From: Mya arenaria
Lineage: Eukaryota > Mollusca > Bivalvia > Myida > Myidae
Assembly (NCBI RefSeq): GCF_026914265.1
Contig: NC_069131.1
Location: forward strand, 3,197,501-3,261,500
Direction of reading: 5' to 3'
DNA: 64,000 nt
In this document: positions 46,901 to 58,534 of the stretch, piece by piece
How the letters are laid out: each line of letters begins with the position of its first letter
Position numbering within the stretch: the stretch's first letter is position 1
Notes under the pieces: model-generated
Databases searched by the model: none
What the model saw: only the letters and a program-made list of their open reading frames with translations
Told to the model about the DNA's origin: nothing
Translations under genes and position numbers: made by a program

Positions 46901-47415
46901 TTATATATAGCTAGATATCAAAGAAAGAACTGGAAACTCACTTTGCAGAAATTAATATACAAATTAATATACATGAAACCATTTTATTGAATTTATAATA
47001 TACTTGAATTGAGACTGAAAACTTATCAAAAAAATAATGACCATTTAATAACAGGATGTCTAGCAACTCAAGTCATCTTTAATTTCCTGTTTAAAAAATT
47101 AAGAACACTAATTCATTCACACGTCTTTGTACGTCTTGTTCACTCCCACAATGACAACAGTATGCCTGACAATAGATGCATTGATCAAAGACAATTTTTC
47201 TTTTTTCTATATCTAATTAACAGTTTTAATAAAATACACATTTATATAACATTATGTAATTAGGGGCCGAAATGTCTACAGGGTGGGTCAGATTTGGTAA
47301 GGGGCCAAAAAGGTCACCGTTTTAATCACTAAGGGGCCGATTTGCCTCTAAGTAGCCTTTAAAAATATTCCAATTTTGCCACATGACCTGACCTGGCCTA
47401 CATGAATAACAGCAC
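43923..47415. other. Gene-free stretch
   Basis: No gene recognised. Two minor points: a short palindrome at about 45270-45302 (GATGCGGCCT / AGGCCGCGTC), and a local direct repeat at about 45860-45892 and 45991-46020 (GAGAACAA.GATACCAGTCTA). The open frames at 44252-44551, 46636-46821 and 47009-47263 have no support. Confidence 0.5.
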
Positions 47416-48015
47416 CTGAATAACATACATGCCATATCCCCCGGCGGGGGGAAAAATCCCCCGGAATTTCGATCCATCCCCCGGTCTCTACTTAGAAACA
47501 ACTTACAACTCCACAAGGGTGAAAAGCCAAAAGGAAACTTTTACAACAAGTGATCAATTAATTTGTAGTAATTATCAAAGGCAAAGAAATATTACTAGTT
47601 TGGAAGGAAGAAATTAATAATATTTATTATATTCTCTTATTGTCTGAAAGTCATTAAGCTGATAGAATTAAGCACAATTTTTTAAAAGGAAAATTTAATT
47701 TAATTGTCTCGAAAACATATTTTTCCCATGACATATTTTGTTCTGCAAGTGCATTACAGTATGACATGACAGTGTATCATAAGAATATGATAAATCATGA
47801 CATAAAATAATTCTGTATAATGAAAAAGTTAAGAGGTTTTCAAAGCAGACTATATGTGAATACATTTTTTTGTACTTGCGTCTAAAAATACTTTCGCCAA
47901 CTTAGACCTGCTAAAAAAATCCCCCTGAATACAACCCAAATCCCCCTGAATTTTCAGCCTTTTGAACAAATCCCCCTGAATGGTCTTCAGAAAATATGGC
48001 ATGTATGCTGAATAA
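47416..48015. mobile_element. hAT-like non-autonomous element with 8-bp target duplication
   Basis: CTGAATAA stands at 47416-47423 and again at 48008-48015. Inside lie perfect 14-bp inverted repeats, CATACATGCCATAT (47424-47437) and ATATGGCATGTATG (47994-48007). The 584-bp element contains ATCCCCC(C/T)GGAA and ATCCCCCTGAA runs near both ends and no transposase. An 8-bp duplication is typical of hAT elements, although the first bases of the ends are not the usual CAG, so the superfamily is open. Confidence 0.8.
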
Positions 48016-48557
48016 TCAATTTGGTTTCATGTTGATCAATGGAGTGACCCTTTCCATTTACAGGGTCAGAAGTCCTGTGTGGCCAAGATTTGGATAGACA
48101 GTCACTGTTGCACCTAAAACAATTTGATCAATGAAATGATTACAACCCAACAATTCATTTATGACATTCAGATAAAGCCTATATAATTAATGAGATGCAA
48201 CAGTTTTATTACCACTGCCAGGGACTTTTTTATATGTCTACCAACACCAACATCCCAATATCACTGATCACCAGTATGCACCAGACAATTGTAACCATGC
48301 CGCCCCCCCCCCCTCCCAGGTCCGGCGAATAGCAGGGACTTTGACTTTGGGTCCAACCAATCCTTAGAGACAAAAAGATGGTAAATTCCCTGCCAAATGC
48401 CATTGCATCCCGGGGATATCCTAAGTAAGGCCTATTATAATGTACATATTAAAAGCATATGAGTGTATCTCGCAAGATCTTGTTTAACTCCGAGAAAAGT
48501 TACCGCTATCCCCTGAACACCCCAGATCTATTAAAGTAAACCTGGGAGGAAAAGTGC

Positions 48558-48630
48558 GCCCGGTGTGGGGATCGAACCCACGACCGCCGGAACACTAGCA
48601 CGGCGCTCTAACCAACTGAGCTAACCGGGC
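48558..48630 (-). tRNA. tRNA-Thr(AGT)-like, copy 1
   Basis: A cloverleaf of 73 bases can be drawn. The acceptor stem GCCCGGT/ACCGGGC is perfect, as are the D stem GCTC/GAGC and T stem GTGGG/CCCAC (loop TTCGATC). The anticodon loop CTAGTGT gives AGT. The anticodon stem CCGTG/TCCGG has a U-C mismatch and a G-U pair, and position 37 is G rather than the usual A. With its place inside a mobile element, a tRNA-derived repeat or pseudogene is as likely as a working gene. Confidence 0.55.
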
Positions 48631-48747
48631 GGCTGGTTCTTACCCACACACACTACACTCCTCCCCCCATTAACCTTTTTAGGCCGACGGAGGCACTCCT
48701 GCTGTTTACCGCTGCCACCAGTAAAGCAAACCTGGGAGGAAAAGTGC

Positions 48748-48820
48748 GCCCGGTGTGGGGCTCGAACCCACGACCGCCGGAACACTAGCACGGCGCTCTA
48801 ACCAACTGAGCTAACCGGGC
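48748..48820 (-). tRNA. tRNA-Thr(AGT)-like, copy 2
   Basis: It is 190 bp from copy 1 and identical except for one T-loop base (TTCGAGC). It has the same flawed anticodon stem. Flanks (CCTGGGAGGAAAAGTGC on one side, GGCTGGTTCTTACCCACACA on the other) are shared, so the whole segment was duplicated. Confidence 0.55.
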
Positions 48821-49362
48821 GGCTGGTTCTTACCCACACACACTACACTATGGGGGGAGGCCTGGTTACAACTGACTGGTGCATTACAAGATAATAAAAT
48901 TATCATCTGTGCTCACAAATATATCAGCATTGCACGTTAAAATGAATTCCCACAGTGGATTTTTACAAATAAATAAATACATGTTACATCCCAACGATGA
49001 TTGGGACTTTCGGTAATTCAAAGCATTAATTTTAAAACCCTCTTAATTATGCAATTTAACAGTAAATATGATTACCTTTTCGCGTCCAATTCTTTTGTCC
49101 ATTGTTCACCCAATCAGAGGTTAAAGATCATCTGATCATCGTTATCGCTTTGTCTTACGCCTTCAATTTAATCCTCATTCTCTTCGACTCTGTTTACATT
49201 TTACAGCTGAGCGACCGCAACGTGTACATGTACATCTGCTTTGTAAACAGTGGTTGTCCAATGAGAATGCCGGTTACTTCCTATCTATTCCAATCAGACC
49301 TAATAAAACATTTAATCGGAGCCTCCCGGCCATTTTCCGTAGAAAACAACGAGGTGTTCCGA

Positions 49363-49437
49363 CATTCGGAACTCCTCGGCCATTTTATCGAAATCAACCA
49401 GGTTGTTTTCGATAAAATGTCCGAGGAGCTCCGAATG
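49363..49437. repeat. Near-perfect 36-bp hairpin
   Basis: Arms 49363-49398 and 49402-49437 pair with only three mismatches in 36 positions, around a three-base loop (CAG). The arm core is CATTTTATCGAAA. The flanks also carry GTGTTCCGA direct repeats, suggesting a small foldback element. The open frame at 49102-49461 runs through it and is not supported. Confidence 0.85.
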
Positions 49438-50099
49438 GTGTTCCGAATGTCAGAAACATGAATTGGAGGCAAGAAAATGGTTACATAACAGTATTAGTAA
49501 ATAAATGAAATTAAAAGAAAGATACTGCTCAAAGCAATTTCATACCACTTTTTTAGTTTTCTTCCAAAATCCCCCATTTTTAAATAATGGAAATAAATTA
49601 TCAAAGCATACCCTTATAAATGGTCTGCAATAAAAATTGTAAGTCTTTTCATATAAGTATTATTTATGTTCTCCAAATATTGGTGCTACCAGCTATTAAA
49701 GAAGTTGTAGAAGATTCAATTGTCATCCACCAAAAAGTAATCAATCTGAAATAGCTTTGAATAATTAAAGCAAACTTAGAGTTTTATTGATGATTTCAGA
49801 TTAAGAATGTACCTTGTATGTAAAGAGGTTCAAAAGCTTTTAAACGCTTATGTTTGTTTTCTATTATAGAAGGTTATAACTATTGTAATAAAGTAGTTCA
49901 TATAATTTGAGACTTTATTATAAGTTTTGGATAAAAAATACATTATTATGTAGTACTGTATAGCCAAGACAACTGTGCATAGCCATTGCTTTAAGATGCA
50001 ACCAAGGCTACCACAGAAACATCACCTGACTCATATGTTTTGCAGTGGAAAGAGAGACCCTATGAACAATAAGTACAGTCACAGTCCTTGCTATACACG
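49438..50099. other. Gene-free stretch
   Basis: AT-rich, with no feature recognised. Confidence 0.5.
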
Positions 50100-53062
50100 T
50101 GCACATTTCCTCCAGCAACATGTGTGCATTTCCTCCTGCAATATGTGTGTATTTCCTTCTGCAGCATGTGTGCATTTGCTTCTGCAACATGTGTGCATTA
50201 CCATCTGCAACATGTGTGCATAACCTCCCGCAACATGTGTGCATAACCTCATGCAACATGCGTGCATTAACTCCTGCAACATGTGTGTATTTCCTTCTGC
50301 AACTTGTGTGTATAACCTTCTGCAACATGCATTTTCCTCCTGCAACATGTGTGTATTACCTCCCACAACATGTGTGCATTTCCTTCTGCAACATGCATTA
50401 ACCTCCTGCAACATGTCACGGTGCATTACCTCCCGCAACATGTGTGCATTTCCTTCCGCAACATGCATTTTCCTCCTGCAACATGTGTGCATTACCTACT
50501 GCAACATGTGTGCATTCCCTTTTGCAACATGCATTTATCTCCTGCAACATGTGTGCATTACCTACTGCAATATGTGTGTATAACCTACTGCAATATGTGT
50601 GCATTACCTCCAATAAATGTGTTCATTACCTCCTGTAGCATGTGTGCATTACCTTCTGTTGCATGTCAGCATTGCCTCCTGTAACATGTGTGCATTACCT
50701 CATATAGCATGAGTGCATTACCTCTTGTAACATGTTTGCATTACCTCCCGTAACATGCGTGCATTACCTCCTGTAGCATGTGGGCATTACCTCCTGTAAC
50801 ATGTGTGCATTACCTCATGTAGCATGTGTGCATTACCTCCTGTAGTAGGTATGCATAAATTCATGCAACATGTGTGCATTTACTCCTCCAGCATGTGTTA
50901 ATTACCTCGTGTAAAATGCGTGCATTTCCTCTTGTTACCTGTGTGCATTACCTACTGTAACATGCGTGCATTACCTCCTGTAACCTGTGTGCATTACCTA
51001 CTGTAACATGCATGCATTGCCTACTGTAACATACGTGCATTACCTCCTGTAACATGTTTTCATTACATCCTGTAACATGCGTGCATTACCTCCTGTTACC
51101 TGTAGGCATTACGTAGTGTAAGAGATGTGCATTACCTCATGTTACCTGCTTGCATTACCTACTGTAGCATGTGTTCATTACCTCATGTAGCATGTGTGCA
51201 ATACCTCATGTAGCACGTGTGCATTACCTCTTGTAACATGTGTGCATTACCTCCTTTAGCATGTGGTCATAACCTCATGTAGCATGTGTGCATTACCTCT
51301 TGTAACATGTGGGCATTATCTCCTGTAATATGTGTGCACAACCTCATGTAGCATGTGTGCATTACCTCATGTAGCATGTGTGTATTACCTCCTGCAACAT
51401 GTGTGTATTACCTCCTGCAACATGTGTGTATTACCTCCTGCAACATGTGTGTATTACCTCCTGTAACATGTGTGTATTACCTCATGTAGCATGTGTGTAT
51501 TACCTCCTGCAACATGTGTGTATTACCTCCTGCAACATGTGTGTATTACCTCCTGCAACATGTGTGTATTACCTCCTGCAACATGTGTGTATTACCTCCT
51601 GCAACATGTGTGTATTACCTCCTGCAACATGTGTGTATTACCTCCTGCAACATGTGTGTATTACCTCATGTAGCATGTGTGTATTACCTCCTGCAACATG
51701 TGTGTATTACCTCCTGCAACATGTGTGTATTACCTCCTGTTGCATGCGTGCATTGACCTCTGTAGCAGATATGCATAACCTCCTGTTGCATGTGTGTATT
51801 ACCTTCCGCAACATGCATTTACCTTCTGCCACATGTGTGCATTACCTCATGTAGCATGTGTGCATTACCTCATGTAATATGTGTGCATTACCACATGTAG
51901 CATGTATGCATTACCTCTTGTAACATGTGTGCATTACCTCCTTAAGCATGTGTGCATTACCTCATGTAACATATGTGCATTACCTCATGTAGCATGTGTG
52001 CATTACCTCATGTAACATATGTGCATTACCTCATGTATCATGTGTGCATTACCTCATGTAACATATGGGCATTACCTCTAGTAGCATGTGTGCATTACCT
52101 CCTTTAGCATGTGTGCATTACCTCATGTAACATATGTGCATTACCTCATGTAGCATGTGTGCATTACCTCATGTAACTTATGTGCATTACCTCATGTATC
52201 ATGTGTGCATTACCTCATGTAACATATGTGCATTACCTCATGTAGCATGTGTGCATTACCTCGTTTAACATATGTGCATTACCTCATGTAGCATGTGTGC
52301 ATTACCTCGTGTAGCATGTGTGCATTACCTCATGTAACATGTGTGCATTACCTCATGTAGCATGTGTGCATTACCTCATGTAACATGTGTGCATTACCTC
52401 ATGTAGCATGTGTGCATTACCTCGTGTAGCATGTGTGCATTACCTCATGTAGCATGTGTGTATTACCTCATGTAACATGTGTGCATTACCTCATGTATCA
52501 TGTGTGCATTACCTCATGTAACATATGGGCATTACCTCTTGTAGCATGTGTGCATTACCTCCTTTAGCATATGTGCATTACCTCATGTAGCATGTGTGCA
52601 TTACCTCATGTAGCATGTGTGCATTACCTCGTTTAACATATGTGCATTACCTCATGTAGCATGTGTGCATTACCTCGTGTAGCATGTTTGCATTACCTCG
52701 TGTAACATGTGTGCATTACCTCATGTAGCATGTGTGCATTACCTCGTGTAGCATGTGTGCATTACCTCGTGTAGCATGTGTGCATTACCTCGTGTAGCAT
52801 GTGTGCATTACCTCGTGTAGCATGTGTGCATTACCTCGTGTAGCATGTGTGCATTACCTCGTGTAGCATGTGTGCATTACCTCGTGTAGCATGTGTGCAT
52901 TACCTCGTGTAGCATGTGTGCATTACCTCATGTAACATGTGTGCATTACCTCATGTAGCATGTGTGCATTACCTCATGTAGCATGTGTGCATTACCTCAT
53001 GTAGCATGTGTGTATTACCTCGTGTAACATGTGTGCATTACCTCATGTAGCATGTGTGCATT
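50100..53062. repeat. 23-bp minisatellite (about 3 kb)
   Basis: Units contain ATGTGTGCATTACCTC and a variable end (CTGCAAC, ATGTAGC, GTGTAGC). Length over period gives about 128 copies. Divergence falls from left to right: 51.37-51.73 kb and 52.7-52.92 kb are nearly pure runs of single variants. Open frames of up to 158 codons are repeat artefacts. Confidence 0.96.
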
Positions 53063-54392
53063 AATACAGACAGGTGATCACCAACATTAAATGAGGCAGG
53101 CGATCACCAACATAAATATAGACAGGTGATCACCAACATGAATATTGACAGGTGATCACCAACATTAATATAGACAGGTGATCACCAACATTAATAGAAA
53201 CATGGGATCACCAACATTAATATAGACAGGCAATCACCAACAATAATATAGACAGGCAATCCCCAACATTAATATAGAAAGGTGATCACCAACATTAATA
53301 TAGACATGCGATCACCAACATTAATATAGACAGGTGATCACCAACATTAATATAGATAGGCGATCACCAACATTAATATAGACAGGTGATCACCAACATT
53401 AATATAGATAGGCGATCACCAACATTAATATTGACAGGTGATCACCAACATTAATATAGATAGGCGATCACCAACATTAATATAGACAGGTGATCACCAA
53501 CAATAATATAGACAGGCAATCATCAACATGAATATTTACAGGTGATCACCAACAATTATATAGACAGGCAATCACCAACATTAATATAGACAGGCGACCA
53601 CCAACATTAAAATAGACAGGCGATCACTAACATTTATAGAGACAGGTGATCACCAACAATAATATAGACAGGCAATCACCAACATTAATATAGACAGGCG
53701 ATCACCAACATTAATTTAGACAGGTGATCACCAACATTAATATAGACAGGTGATGACCAACATTAATATAGACAGGCAACCACCAACATTTATATAGACA
53801 GGCAACCACCAACATTAATATAGACAGGCGATCACCAACATTAATATAGACAGGTGATCACCAACATTAATATAGACAGGCAACCACCAACATTTATATA
53901 GACAGGTGATGACCAACATTTATATAGAATCACCAACATTTATATAGACAGGTGATGACCAACATTTATGTAGACAGGTGATGACCAACATTAATATAGA
54001 CAGGTGATGACCAACATTAATATAGACAGGTGATCACCAACATTAATATAGACAGGTGATCACCAACATTAATGTAGACAGGTGATCACCAACATTAATG
54101 TAGACAGGTGATCACCAACATAATACAGGTAGGTGGTCACCAACATTAATATTGACAGGCAATCACCAACATTAATATAGACAGGTGATGACCAACATTT
54201 ATATAGACAGGTGATCACCAACATTAATATAGACAGGTGATGACCAACATTAATATAGACAGGTGATCACCAACATTAATGTAGACAGGTGATCACCAAC
54301 ATTAATATAGACAGGTGATCACCAACATAATACAGGTAGGTGGTCACCAACATTAATATTGACAGGCAATCACCAACATTAATATAGACAGG
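53063..54392. repeat. 26-bp minisatellite (about 1.3 kb)
   Basis: Units built on ATATAGACAGGTGATCACCA plus ACATTA; about 51 copies by length. It begins directly where the 23-bp array ends. Variants GGCAATC, GGCGATC and GGTGATG are interspersed. Confidence 0.96.
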
Positions 54393-55729
54393 AAAAATCT
54401 TAGATTTGTCATCCTAATGAAAAACAAATAAAACATTTATTGAATTGTTGATAACTTTATTATGAACAATTTTACAATAATAATTACATGTAAATAGTCA
54501 TACAATGTCAGTAAGATTCTAGCTTGAAAATATCTACTCTGCTTGGCCCTAATACCATGGATCTTCTCAAACAATGATGTTAAACCATTCACCATTTTAT
54601 AAGCTTCATACAATATATAATGATGCTTTACCTTTGAATTTTTTCAATGACATGAAACTATTCTTCAGAAGTTTAAAAGGCCATGACAATGCCATAGAAA
54701 TGAAATATGGGATTTAATAATAAAACAATGATTCCTTTTTCCTTCAATAAATGGAAAGACTTTCAATGCAAAAAGTTAAATAAAATTAATATTCTCTAAA
54801 AAAATAAATATTCTCTAACACAAATACAAACATTCAAAGAATAACTTTTAGAAACAAAATTTGAGCAGGAAGAACGATAGGATCTTTTGCAATGCAGCAT
54901 GTATGATCCTGGCATTTTGCACAAGAAAATGTAAATGACCAAGGTAAAGCCTGGAAATCTTGAAATCTATTGGCAGATATTGAGCGTTAAGACCATGATA
55001 GAAAATTGCAGTTATGTGTTCAGAGAATAAGAATCTTATTTCACTTAATGTTTATTAGGATTCTTTTTATACTGAGGTGCACATAATATATGTATATGCT
55101 AAATTTCCGACTCCATAAAAAAAAGCAACAACTTTCAGTTTATACACTTAGCTCCGTATAATACATGTATATATAAACAAAAAATCTACCAGAGGTGCTT
55201 TTATTGTTACATAAAATCTGATGCAAAAATTTAAAATGATTTCTTATAAAGTTCATCAGAACAACGATCATTCTCTCAGAAACTTAGGGAACAAATTATT
55301 GTTTGCATACAAAATCAGTTATTTAACACAACAAAGTAAGCCTGGCTGTGAAATTATCAACAGCAGTATAGTTAACATTTCATATCTCATAATAAAATCC
55401 AATGTTAACTAAAATTGATGATATAATTTAATAATTTTGCATTTGATTTGCATGCAAGTGATGTGAACACAATACAGTACATCCAAACCTACAATCATAT
55501 GACATGTACTTTATTATATAAGTACCATATCATGCACCATTTCTAAAAGTAAGTATTAATGCCATATTTTTATAAGTATTTATGCAGGATTGCTGGTTAA
55601 GTGAGGACAGTAAGCGGGATATTCCAAGAATAAACAACTTTTTTTCAACAAAAACCATCATTACACTTTGAATATTAATATGAGAATATATGACTCAAAG
55701 AAACGGAGAACTGGAGTAGAAATTTGACT
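54393..55729. other. Gene-free stretch
   Basis: AT-rich, with no exon or repeat recognised. Confidence 0.5.
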
Positions 55730-56400
55730 AGAGCTGTCGCAAAATGACCATAAAATTGCACTTGGAACAAGTTTCAACTTGAGCACAGTCATTATCATTC
55801 ATCTGCCTAGACGTATAAAGTTTCAAAGCAATACATCAATTTTTAAATGCCCATTGTAAAAAAGGGAATATAGCTTTACATGTGGCGACAGGAGGGCAAT
55901 GTCCAGTATGTTGTTTCAGCAAAATATCTTGGACAAGTCTTATAACCAGCCATATTGCTCTTGTCACTTGAGACTTATTGCCCTTTAAGATATACGAGAT
56001 ATTAGCTCAAATCGGTCTTGTCCAATCAATAACTTTTGTCCAATCATCAAATTAGGCAGAATGTTTATGGGCATATTTTCTTGGACAAGTTCCATAACCA
56101 GCCACATTGCTCTAGTCATTCAACAGTTATTGCTCTCTAATTTTATAAATTTCCTCAATTCGGTCTTATCCAATCAAAATCTTTTGAAACCTTTGTCCAA
56201 TCATCACCAAATTTAGTCAAAACGTGTATGGGTGGATAAGTCTTGGGAATAATTTATGGAAATAATTTCTTGGATAAGTTCATTAAACAGCCATATCGCT
56301 TGAGTCACTGAAGAGTAATCGCCCTTAAATAATATAAATTACCCAAAATCGATCATGTCCGATCAATTACTTTAGAAGCCTTTTTCCAATCAACCCCAGA
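55730..56400. repeat. Diverged dispersed element with about 185-bp units
   Basis: It starts near CTAGAGCTGTCGCAAAATGACC. Three loose units share CTTGGACAAGT, ATAACCAGCCA, TTGCTCT.GTCA and TTTTGTCCAATCA. Non-coding. Confidence 0.55.
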
Positions 56401-56403
56401 GAG

Positions 56404-56790
56404 CTATGATTAAAGTGACACTCTTATTCCAAACCAATACAGACACGTGTATAACAAACATAAATTTTGAGCGGTACACATTAATCTACTAACTAAATAA
56501 TGTATTTATGGGAAATATTAATTACTGATAACAAGATTGTTACCGTGTATTTAATAGCAAAAAGCACAAAAATAATAATTGATTGGTGAATGCTTAAAGA
56601 TTTACTGTGGTCAACTATAGTCTCATAAGGTAGAAATACCATGTTTTATGCTCATTTCTTTCAAATTAAACTCGGTATCCTTCATAAGAACCATTGTTTT
56701 CAACATTTATTCATCCTTTTTGGAGCATTAAAACAATATTATTAATTGTGGTAATCTTATCTGGGAGTAAGAGTGCATCTTTAAGTAACG
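56404..56790 (+). repeat. Duplicated segment, copy A (empty site)
   Basis: Aligns with 57965-58345 through pieces such as GTATAACAAACATAAA, CTAAATAATG.ATTTATG, GTGTATTTAATAG and CGGTATCCTTCATAAGAAC. It lacks the foldback at 58188-58263. Confidence 0.75.
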
Positions 56791-57701
56791 AAATAGGCTT
56801 AATGGTATATGCTACTCAAGCTTGTGACTGTTAAGAACTTTGGAAGATTTGAGACTAGATCTACACAAGATACGAGGAACTGTGATCAAATTCTGCTATA
56901 TATAACACACAACATAAGGTTGATACTCCAACAAACAAGTGTTCCATCATAAAAAAAGCATGCTTCTTAATTTACTAAATTAAATACAAACAGCCGTTAA
57001 CCATACGTGTGTAAATAATGCAATACCGTATATTGCAGATGGAACTCCCAGATGACGACTGTGAAATAAGTAGATAGTGCACAAGTGACAGACAGTGTGG
57101 TTGACAAGTGTAACTACAGCCACTGTAACTGGTACATGACATTTTTATTTAGTTGAAACATATATTATTCCATGAAAAGGTTTTAATGCCTGTATATTTC
57201 AATACAAAACAATTCAGAATTTGAACGGAAGCAAAAAAGCTATACAAGTCCACTTCTTAATATATTTTAACTCATATGAAGCAATTCCAAATATCTGAAT
57301 TTATCACCCTTGAGATCAAATTCGTGTTTTTTTAATGCCAAACTCTAACCATTCATTTTCTTATTTAAGAACATCAGTGGTTATAATAATATAATAAAAT
57401 TATACCGTTCCTAAATGATCCTTATAACATTAGACAATAATGTTGTAGAACACATAAAAAAATTCATAACATAAGCAAATATAAAGTCATTGTCAACAAC
57501 CTCCTGTATTTTGTTTACACTACATAATCAATGAAGCAGAATGTTAAAGTTTTCTGGGCATATTTGACAATGGTATCAAGCGTTCCATAACACCCATAAA
57601 AACATGAGTGAACATAAGTGATAAAATCTTATGTACACATACTTTCTATTGTTAAACAATAGTGCTGCAGAGAGTATGCCAACGATTTTTTCTAATTTAT
57701 T

Positions 57702-57860
57702 TTTTCAGTAAAAGAGGGGCATTACTTGTAAATGAACTAAGAGGGAGAAACGGGCCTTATTTTTTCAGTAAATAAGGGGCATTACTCGAAATTTAACTAT
57801 GCTAGAGAAACGGGCCTTATTTTTTCAGTAAATAAAGGGCATTACTTTAAAATAATTTAA
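57702..57860. repeat. Three tandem units of about 60 bp
   Basis: TTTTTTCAGTAAA.AGGGGCA followed by TTAC and GAGAAACGGGCC recurs three times. Confidence 0.75.
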
Positions 57861-57964
57861 GGGAGAGACCAGAGTGACAGGCCTTGTTATCCATGTGGGT
57901 GTTTCTGTCAACATTTGTATGGAGTTTCATTTGAATATCTTGAAAAAGAAAAAGTTGTGGCAGA

Positions 57965-58345
57965 GAATAAGAATTAAAGTGATACAAGTATTTAAAATTA
58001 AAACATACGCATGTATAACAAACATAAATCCTGAGTGATAAACCTTAACTACTTACTAAATAATGCATTTATGTAAAATATATTACTAATAAACATAACT
58101 GTGTATTTAATAGATGAAAACACACAAATATCAAAAATTTATAGTGATCAACTATTGTTAAACACGGTATCCTTCATAAGAACATTTCGAGGGGTGAAAG
58201 CGAAAAGGTTCTATCTGCTTCTTTATTTAATGTCAGTTAAAACCTTTTGGCATTCACCCCTCGATTTGTTTTACGATATTTGTTCATCCTTTTCGATAAA
58301 TTACGTGGTACTGCTTATTTGGGAGTTAGAGTGCATTTTTAAACT
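57965..58345 (+). repeat. Duplicated segment, copy B (filled site)
   Basis: The second copy of the segment at 56404-56790, about 1.55 kb away in the same orientation. The foldback at 58188-58263 interrupts it between CATAAGAACATTT and ATTTGTTTT. Confidence 0.75.
58188..58263. mobile_element. 76-bp foldback insertion with ATTT duplication
   Basis: The 23-bp arms at 58188-58210 and 58241-58263 start CGAGGGGTGAA and pair with two or three mismatches. ATTT stands on both sides (58184-58187 and 58264-58267). The related segment at 56.69 kb continues CATTGTTTT without the insert, which is direct evidence for insertion. Confidence 0.8.
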
Positions 58346-58534
58346 TAAAGCATGGTTGTATGTATGATGTATGGTAATTGCATGCTGAAGAAATGATACC
58401 AATATCTTATGATCACTTTCCAGCAGTAACAAAAAAATATGGATAAAAAAAAAAAAATTTGGATTAAAAGCAATTCTTATAGACATTAAATCATAATATA
58501 CTACGAAAAACATAACAAGTAAAAATAATTCAAA

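Larger units (their letters stand above)
48276..48884. mobile_element. Inverted-repeat element, copy 3 of 3, with an inserted tRNA-like pair
   Basis: Left end ATGCACCAGACAATTGTAAC, right end GTTACAACTGACTGGTGCAT, flanked by TA. It has the same ends as 31092-31414 and 42620-42935 but is about twice as long. The extra sequence is a tandem duplication with two tRNA-like copies (48.53-48.85 kb). Confidence 0.78.

Noticed and set aside
49102..49461. 119-codon plus-strand frame with a hydrophobic start
   Set aside because: Its second half is the two arms of the 36-bp hairpin; no homology recognised and no splice support.
50008..51854. Cysteine-rich periodic open frames up to 158 codons
   Set aside because: Artefact of the 23-bp array, open in several frames on both strands with no start context or splice sites.
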